Shown here piece after piece: positions 60,911 to 64,000 of a DNA stretch of 64,000 nucleotides (positions within the stretch are counted from its first letter, which is position 1; each line of letters starts with the position of its first letter). A program made the translations under genes and the position numbers. The notes under the pieces are model-generated. The model searched no databases and was not told where the DNA came from. It worked only from the letters and a program-made list of their open reading frames with translations. The stretch comes from Echinometra lucunter (taxonomy: Eukaryota > Echinodermata > Echinoidea > Camarodonta > Echinometridae), in assembly GCA_029962745.1 (NCBI GenBank), contig CM057156.1, positions 29,634,647 to 29,698,646 on the forward strand. The letters are read 5' to 3'.

Positions 60911-61927
60911 TTAAACTTCTATCATTACTCAGAATAAATTGAACTGATACTTTAATGTATTGATATAGTGGGAGGGCACCAGAAACATGTCAAGATCAAG
61001 TGATTTAATAGTACTAGGTCATCGGATCTTGCGTTGCACTCAGGTAACTATGTAAGCATGCCAAGAAGTTTCTAGGTTGCATAGAGTTCGGGAAACATGA
61101 GATACTAAGACTTGTAATCCCATCATAATAAGTATCACATTAAATAATCATTAAATCATTTTGTGCTTAAACTATTTGACCTATATACTAAGGTAAGCTG
61201 ACGATTCCTTATGGTTGATGTCTTTATTTGGTGGGATACGCTTATGCTCATTTAATGTTACAGTACTTCAATAAATGCAGCGTTCCAAAAGTTTTGTTAG
61301 CATGCAATATAACATATTCTCAGTGGTGTTATGGCTCTTGCCTATCACTTCATATGGGAATACTACATGTACTAGAATAAAAAAAGACCATTTGGCATAC
61401 GACTGTACATTTTTCTAGCATAATAAGGAAGAAAAGTGATTATGGTTATTTTATCAATGAACAAAGAGTAGAATTAAAATTGATTTCAGACCACTTTTCC
61501 TGGTCAGAAGTTTATTTTGTCTATCCAGAAAGTATGAATCATACCCAAATCATAATGCTCATTTTTATTTCATGCATTTAGAACAGATGAGTTATCATAC
61601 ATTGCGATGTTGAGACTCATAATGAAGTACACTTTTGACGTCACTGCAATGCATTTAAGTCTTTTAGTTTTATAGTAAAGCTAACATAAACAACATTAAT
61701 TCTACTTACTTTACAAGTAGTAACTTTAGCCAATCAAAACAACCTTCTATACAACCATAAACAATATTTGATTCATGTTTTCGGCACGGGAGAGTACAAA
61801 GTGCCTTGATCATCAAACAGGTAACACAGACAAGTTAGGGTTCATCATACTCACGGGACAGACTTGAGCTTGGCATGGCACATAATATCAGCAGAAACGC
61901 GACACACAACATGTTATCCACATCCAT
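39521..61927 (-). CDS. Six-MAM-domain type I membrane protein (19 coding exons)
   Basis: A cell-surface protein of unassigned function; MAM domains mediate adhesion and oligomerisation in meprins, neuropilins and receptor phosphatases. Exons, 5' to 3' on the minus strand: 61927-61855, 53558-53397, 52649-52381, 51773-51686, 51228-51082, 49031-48748, 48309-48219, 47579-47412, 46384-46122, 45649-45559, 45194-45003, 44452-44181, 43522-43429, 42933-42763, 42462-42188, 41918-41666, 41146-40878, 40430-40334, 39765-39521. They sum to 3504 nt (1167 residues). Layout: signal peptide (1-24), MAM1 about 30-195, MAM2 200-369, MAM3 375-543, MAM4 562-729, MAM5 742-905, MAM6 910-1085, transmembrane helix about 1096-1121, 46-residue tail. 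No LDLa, Ig or enzyme domain was seen. The MAM6 middle exon carries two compensating single-base frame breaks. I know no named orthologue, and the gap between exons 1 and 2 could hide another exon. Confidence 0.88.
40334..40430 (-). CDS. MAM gene exon 18: MAM6 end
   Basis: Phase 0 to 1. It encodes ITFMAQINDKVDTDIEAVAL and DDISITIGACKS. Confidence 0.9.
40878..41146 (-). CDS. MAM gene exon 17: MAM6 middle part with two compensating frame breaks
   Basis: Phase 1 to 0, 269 nt, the same length as exon 3. The entry frame reads DSFLFIIVGDKPIPSGSTTN and continues to GHCIDF, then meets TGA after FITR. The MAM match continues one frame over (YYAVIGSGELQLSVLVESDN) and returns in the third frame (WKKASIPLRVDNYYNPFK). 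The breaks fall in a T run (about 41035) and an A run (about 40932). Net length is unchanged. Confidence 0.8.
41666..41918 (-). CDS. MAM gene exon 16: MAM5 end fused with MAM6 first part
   Basis: Phase 0 to 1. It runs from IKFEAVIGKSFRSDIAVDDI (end of MAM5) through LRRPCDGLPSESLCDFEKGL into HDCNYQESGGPSIYFQWSWY (start of MAM6). In the other repeats this boundary is split by an intron. Confidence 0.93.
42188..42462 (-). CDS. MAM gene exon 15: MAM5 middle part
   Basis: Phase 1 to 0. It contains GFYFYAEASQPQRPGDRAAF and MCLKFYYHMNGVDTGSLRIS. Confidence 0.93.
42763..42933 (-). CDS. MAM gene exon 14: MAM5 first part
   Basis: Phase 1 to 1, acceptor gacatag. It encodes EIKPPRFPLTANCDFEQDRG, CDYIQAKKDDFDWVRHRGRT and GPLVDHTTGTAE. 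The acceptor is the only nearby AG that keeps phase. Confidence 0.87.
43429..43522 (-). CDS. MAM gene exon 13: MAM4 end
   Basis: Phase 0 to 1. It encodes VTIQGVVGKITNLGDIAIDD and VRLENNGCKVP. Confidence 0.92.
44181..44452 (-). CDS. MAM gene exon 12: MAM4 middle part
   Basis: Phase 1 to 0. It contains GTYAYIDTSQRFLRTNDKAQ, RCFTFFYFMSSKNADFLNVY and GTQEAKWLKALVPI. Confidence 0.92.
44792..44897. repeat. Hairpin element (106 bp) in MAM gene intron 11
   Basis: The arms ttctaccaaccttaaatttt and aaatttaaggttggtagaa are inverted copies. A smaller palindrome (gtccactggagtggac) lies between them. Confidence 0.75.
45003..45194 (-). CDS. MAM gene exon 11: MAM4 first part
   Basis: Phase 1 to 1. It opens with a short linker (VTTDAPIDEPIPPVVRS), then VECTFEHGSWCNLTQETNDV and FDWQLGQGQNTNQNIDNMVD. 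Confidence 0.92.
45559..45649 (-). CDS. MAM gene exon 10: MAM3 end
   Basis: Phase 0 to 1. It encodes LVFHAMGGVQFRDNIAIDDI and RIFESSECPE. Confidence 0.92.
46122..46384 (-). CDS. MAM gene exon 9: MAM3 middle part
   Basis: Phase 1 to 0. It contains GFYLFFERSVNGGDDARILS, SSCVEFWYHMYGTDVNALVV and MTGNQGDKWHRAEVIVP. Confidence 0.94.
46810..47260. repeat. ATTC/ATTT repeat with a 192-bp tandem duplication
   Basis: The block starting agtaagttaaccattcactc at 46898 recurs from 47090 (agtaagttaaccattccctc) with the same order of ATTC, TTATT and TTTTCACT words. It lies in MAM gene intron 8. Confidence 0.85.
47412..47579 (-). CDS. MAM gene exon 8: MAM3 first part
   Basis: Phase 1 to 1. It contains SVSCDFEEADICHYTQDRSK, EDWQWGNGQTYVDFTGPSVD and HTRGDEL. 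Confidence 0.94.
48219..48309 (-). CDS. MAM gene exon 7: MAM2 end
   Basis: Phase 0 to 1. It encodes IVFEFSRGVRYDGDIAIDDV and IVTSYACPGN. Confidence 0.93.
48748..49031 (-). CDS. MAM gene exon 6: MAM2 middle part
   Basis: Phase 1 to 0. It encodes GHYVFMEATPLGRNQKVRLI, then AHCLVFWYHMFGMAVDSLAV and LRGNRGNRWRATEVSI. Confidence 0.94.
50435..50736. mobile_element. hAT-like foldback repeat in MAM gene intron 5
   Basis: The ends caggggcagatccatggggg and actggatccggccctg are imperfect inverted repeats of the CAGGG type seen at 38890. Flanking atcgag and atcagag are only similar, so the target duplication is not proven. It contains a 20+ T run. Confidence 0.5.
50808..51072. repeat. C run and CT/CA-rich tract in MAM gene intron 5
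   Basis: A C run near 50808-50822 is followed by CT-rich and (CA)n DNA reaching to within 10 bp of the exon 5 donor. Confidence 0.8.
51082..51228 (-). CDS. MAM gene exon 5: MAM2 first part
   Basis: Phase 1 to 1. It encodes DEFQCSFESPDLCGFIQDET and KTDSFYTGPSFDHTFQNNS. Both N-terminal cysteines are present; the usual Trp pair is replaced by DLVF. Confidence 0.9.
51686..51773 (-). CDS. MAM gene exon 4: MAM1 end
   Basis: Phase 0 to 1. It encodes ITFEATSDNAIGGEIAIDDV and QVLNSACPSG, the classic IAIDDV...C closing motif. Confidence 0.93.
52381..52649 (-). CDS. MAM gene exon 3: MAM1 middle part
   Basis: Phase 1 to 0. It begins GHFMFVNTVSWRSGSKAELY, then RCVKYYYYMTGITPGSLMVR and SGDKGQGWNRGMANL, the typical core of a MAM beta-sandwich. 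The third cysteine is present. Confidence 0.92.
53397..53558 (-). CDS. MAM gene exon 2: MAM1 first part
   Basis: Phase 1 to 1. It encodes QNSQPILLNENFENSSLGGF and IDQYDWQWRTGRNQMHVNGP, then VDHSTTTST. The D-W-x-W and G-P-x-V-D-H motifs are kept, but both N-terminal cysteines of a normal MAM domain are replaced (ENFE, LGGF). Confidence 0.88.
53826..54108. mobile_element. Foldback element with CACTG ends
   Basis: The ends are CACTGTAAAAAA and TTTTTTACAGTG, with the dinucleotide TA on both outer sides. Two direct copies of a 40-bp segment (ggtggaaagtcgtgcagcaa and following bases) lie inside each end. The centre (ttaccgttattttaacggta) is also inverted-repeat. Coding capacity is absent. A CACTG terminus occurs in some EnSpm/Chapaev-type families. 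Confidence 0.75.
54744..54935. repeat. Diverged direct repeat of about 67 bp
   Basis: The segment tagtcacagcgtcaaataga at 54744 recurs near 54867 as cagtcacatcgtcaaacaga. Both are followed by ctcaaaac(c/t)gatcgat. Confidence 0.7.
59581..59632. repeat. TTC microsatellite in MAM gene intron 1
   Basis: An almost perfect (TTC)n tract that produces a false poly-Lys frame on the minus strand. Confidence 0.9.
61855..61927 (-). CDS. MAM gene exon 1: signal peptide
   Basis: The ATG at 61927-61925 opens MDVDNMLCVAFLLILCAMPS with a hydrophobic core, followed by SSLS and a donor GTGAGTA, phase 1. The phase matches exon 2 (C|AA, Gln). Confidence 0.82.
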
Positions 61928-62002
61928 GTTTCCAAAGTAACATATATTATCCTGAGCTAGCAATCCGATCGTCAGGCAATGTCAGACACCCACACAACTT
62001 CG

Positions 62003-62010
62003 TTTAAATA
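62003..62010 (-). promoter_or_regulatory. Possible TATA-like box for the MAM gene
   Basis: TATTTAAA on the minus strand lies about 76 bp upstream of the start codon. This would suit a transcription start near 61975, but no start-site data exist here. Confidence 0.3.
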
Positions 62011-63183
62011 CAAGCTGCTGAAATACTAGAAGAAAATAAATCCCATAAATTGAGTTTTCCTCCCTCTCACAAGTCCGCTTAATGGTATAACGTGCGCGTT
62101 TATGGGATTAAAGAGACACAACATATCGAATAGTTAACCAAAGCCCAGAGGATTCCATGTTTTGCAGAACGAGTTGCAGAATACATTTTCCCGTTTTTGA
62201 CTGGTGACCTCATACACGTTTACCATTAGTGTGGGACTAGAGGGGGATATATATACGGATGTGACGATAATCTTGGGGGCCTTTGAGCTACCTGACTTTG
62301 GGGAAAAAAAGTTAAGAGTATTCCGCTCAAAGTCAGCTGATTTGAGAAGAGGATCGGTGACATCGCACAGTTTGCGAATTTATGAAAAACCGTGGGATTT
62401 CAGATCTAGTTTTAGACTTGGAACTGGAAAGGGGTTTTACCACGGTTGTTTACATTTTCTTGCTATTTCTTCTTCTTCTTCTTCTTCTTCTTCTTCTTCT
62501 TCTTCTTCTTCTTCTTCTTCTTCTTCTTCTTCTATCCAATTTTCTTACTATCAGTCTTAAAAGCACATTATTCTGGCTTTATCGTACTTCTCAGTTTTTT
62601 TATCCGCTTCGAATAAAAAAGAGGGTCACCCTTGATTCTGAATTTCACAAACTTCAAAATAATTTAGTCTTATTTCATAAGATATGGTCGTACAATAATG
62701 TACTCTTTCTTACAGATAATGATGATTTCACATGGTTGATTTGATTGTTTTGAAGTGATTATACATTCTTATTTCTATTTTTGTTAAGACCTTATGCTAT
62801 AATACACCTATGTTTTGTTTACCTCTTTCACTGCTTTTTTGATTAGTTTGTAGAGCAAAAGCTTTAAATGGAAGTTAATAACTTCCAAGCATTGTGCTAT
62901 CGTCTCAAACGCAATGACGTCATTTTTGTTTTCAGAATTCCTCTGTACTCACTACTCAGTACAATTTCTTCCGCCTTTTATATTACTTAATCTACTGTTT
63001 ATGAAATGTTTCTCATGTATTAATTATTGTTTTGACTGCTGGTACGACATACAAACACTTGTCATATCAAGTGCATCAGTGTGTATCTTTTATTTGTATT
63101 GTTTATTAAATGTAAATTAAATGTAAATTAAGTAAAGTTTTACTTTAAAAAGTCTTCTTCTTCTTCTTCTTCTTCCGTCTCCA

Positions 63184-63381
63184 GCCATGGCACTGACGTC
63201 CTGTGGCAAGACATGTATCTACATTTGCCACACTCGACTCAGGCGTGGTGAATGGGTCACCTGGTAGGATTTATTCCTCACCAAGAGCTTCGGTTGCTGG
63301 AGCTAAAGCCGGAGTAACTATAGTCCTTTACGACATACCACTACTACTACTGTTATCATCATCATCATCATCATCATCATT
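63184..63381 (+). repeat. Dispersed repeat ending in an ATC microsatellite
   Basis: A non-simple segment (gtatctacatttgccacact, then ggtgaatgggtcacctggta) ends in ctactactactgtt(atc)n. A unique body plus a 3' trinucleotide tail is the form of some echinoderm short interspersed repeats. Confidence 0.4.
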
Positions 63382-63514
63382 TATGGTGATTAGTGCCTAT
63401 TTCCTTTCACCTACTTATTCCCATTAGATTTTCACTGCATTATATTTCATAATCTCTTAATTTTCTTCCTGTTTTCTTAATGCCTGTGCACCCTCCCTCC
63501 CCCCTCCCCCCCCC

Positions 63515-63547
<33 letters not shown>

Positions 63548-64000
63548 CTTTCCATCAAGTGCGGATATATTTCATAAAGGTTCATGAGGGTAAGGTGTCG
63601 TGGTGATTTAAAATCCTGGAACGGAAATGGTGGGGCGAAAATGTGTTTCCCGTTTGCTAAATTATCTCGGTGGCTATATACCTGTTCAAAATAATGAAGA
63701 GGAAAAATATCGTAAGGAAAAAAGACAAATGTATTAAAGAAGCCTCCCTGTATTTCACAGAGATTTTTGTTTTTCTCTTTGTTTCTTTCACATGCATTCA
63801 TGCTTCCTTATAGATAAATAACCAGCCATTTCAACCATTTGACCATGTATAAGTCAAAATTTAGTGAAATATCCTGTTTTCATTTCTGTACATGAAATTC
63901 GATTCATCAGCATGGCCATACGCACATAGGGGAGCAGAAATTTTCGATACCCACTTTTTTTCTATTATTTCCTTACTTTTTTTAGAATTTCCCCCGAATT

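Larger units (their letters stand above)
53559..61854 (-). other. MAM gene intron 1 (8.3 kb)
   Basis: The largest intron of the gene. It holds the CACTG foldback (53826-54108), a diverged direct repeat (54744-54810 and 54867-54935), CT tracts near 54944 and 55461, a TTC tract (59581-59632), C/CA repeats near 59490-59513 and a GA tract near 60880-60907. No exon was recognised, and the phase match of exons 1 and 2 does not require one. Confidence 0.6.
61928..64000. other. Upstream flank of the MAM gene
   Basis: This flank contains the likely promoter and 5' UTR of the MAM gene (just above 61927), a TTC microsatellite (62463-62534), a SINE-like repeat ending in an ATC tract (63184-63381) and a C run with CT repeats (63487-63548). 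No other gene was recognised up to the right edge. Confidence 0.6.

Noticed and set aside
62204..62744. Frames ending in poly-Ser or poly-Leu
   Set aside because: The tail is the TTC microsatellite; the N-terminal part matches nothing I know.
1..64000. CRISPR arrays, operons, rRNA genes, phage-like or defence systems
   Set aside because: Repeats are microsatellites or transposon arms, not regular spacer-separated direct repeats. Genes are spliced and eukaryotic, and no rRNA motif was seen.

Overview
This is a window of animal genomic DNA. The genes are split by introns with GT/AG borders, intergenic DNA is AT-rich, and microsatellites, long C/G/T runs and short foldback transposons are abundant. 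The proteins and the repeat types point to a marine deuterostome, most likely an echinoderm such as a sea urchin. The phylum is an inference; I could not search a database.

Three protein-coding genes can be supported. (1) 8999-10676 (+): the last two exons of a rhodopsin-class GPCR that most resembles the kisspeptin receptor (KISS1R/GPR54). Exons for the N-terminus and TM1-TM2 were not found and probably lie beyond the left edge. (2) 14796-33733 (+): a complete 20-exon gene for SMG5, a nonsense-mediated mRNA decay factor; the joined exons keep frame and give 1059 residues. (3) 61927-39521 (-): a complete 19-exon gene for a type I membrane protein with a signal peptide, six MAM domains, one transmembrane helix and a 46-residue tail (1167 residues when joined). 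SMG5 and the MAM gene converge on 33.7-39.5 kb. The three genes show no common pathway; their proximity looks like ordinary genome order.

The rest is introns and intergenic DNA with many short nonautonomous elements: a CACTA-like foldback with a 3-bp target duplication, a Harbinger-like MITE with a TAA duplication, a hAT-like MITE with a perfect 8-bp duplication, a TTAACCC-ended element with a 33-G run, tRNA-derived SINEs and a 300-bp TTTTGTC satellite.

The most interesting observations are inside the genes. SMG5 intron 6 carries four decayed tandem copies of the 3' part of exon 6. SMG5 intron 16 carries a decayed second copy of exon 17 that keeps a 3' splice site. A long hairpin element starts 8 nt after the exon 14 donor. 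The MAM gene is built from repeated three-exon cassettes, with one exon fusion at the MAM5/MAM6 border and a compensating pair of single-base frameshifts in homopolymers of MAM6. I found no operon, CRISPR, phage or defence-type system, and I do not claim a wholly new system.
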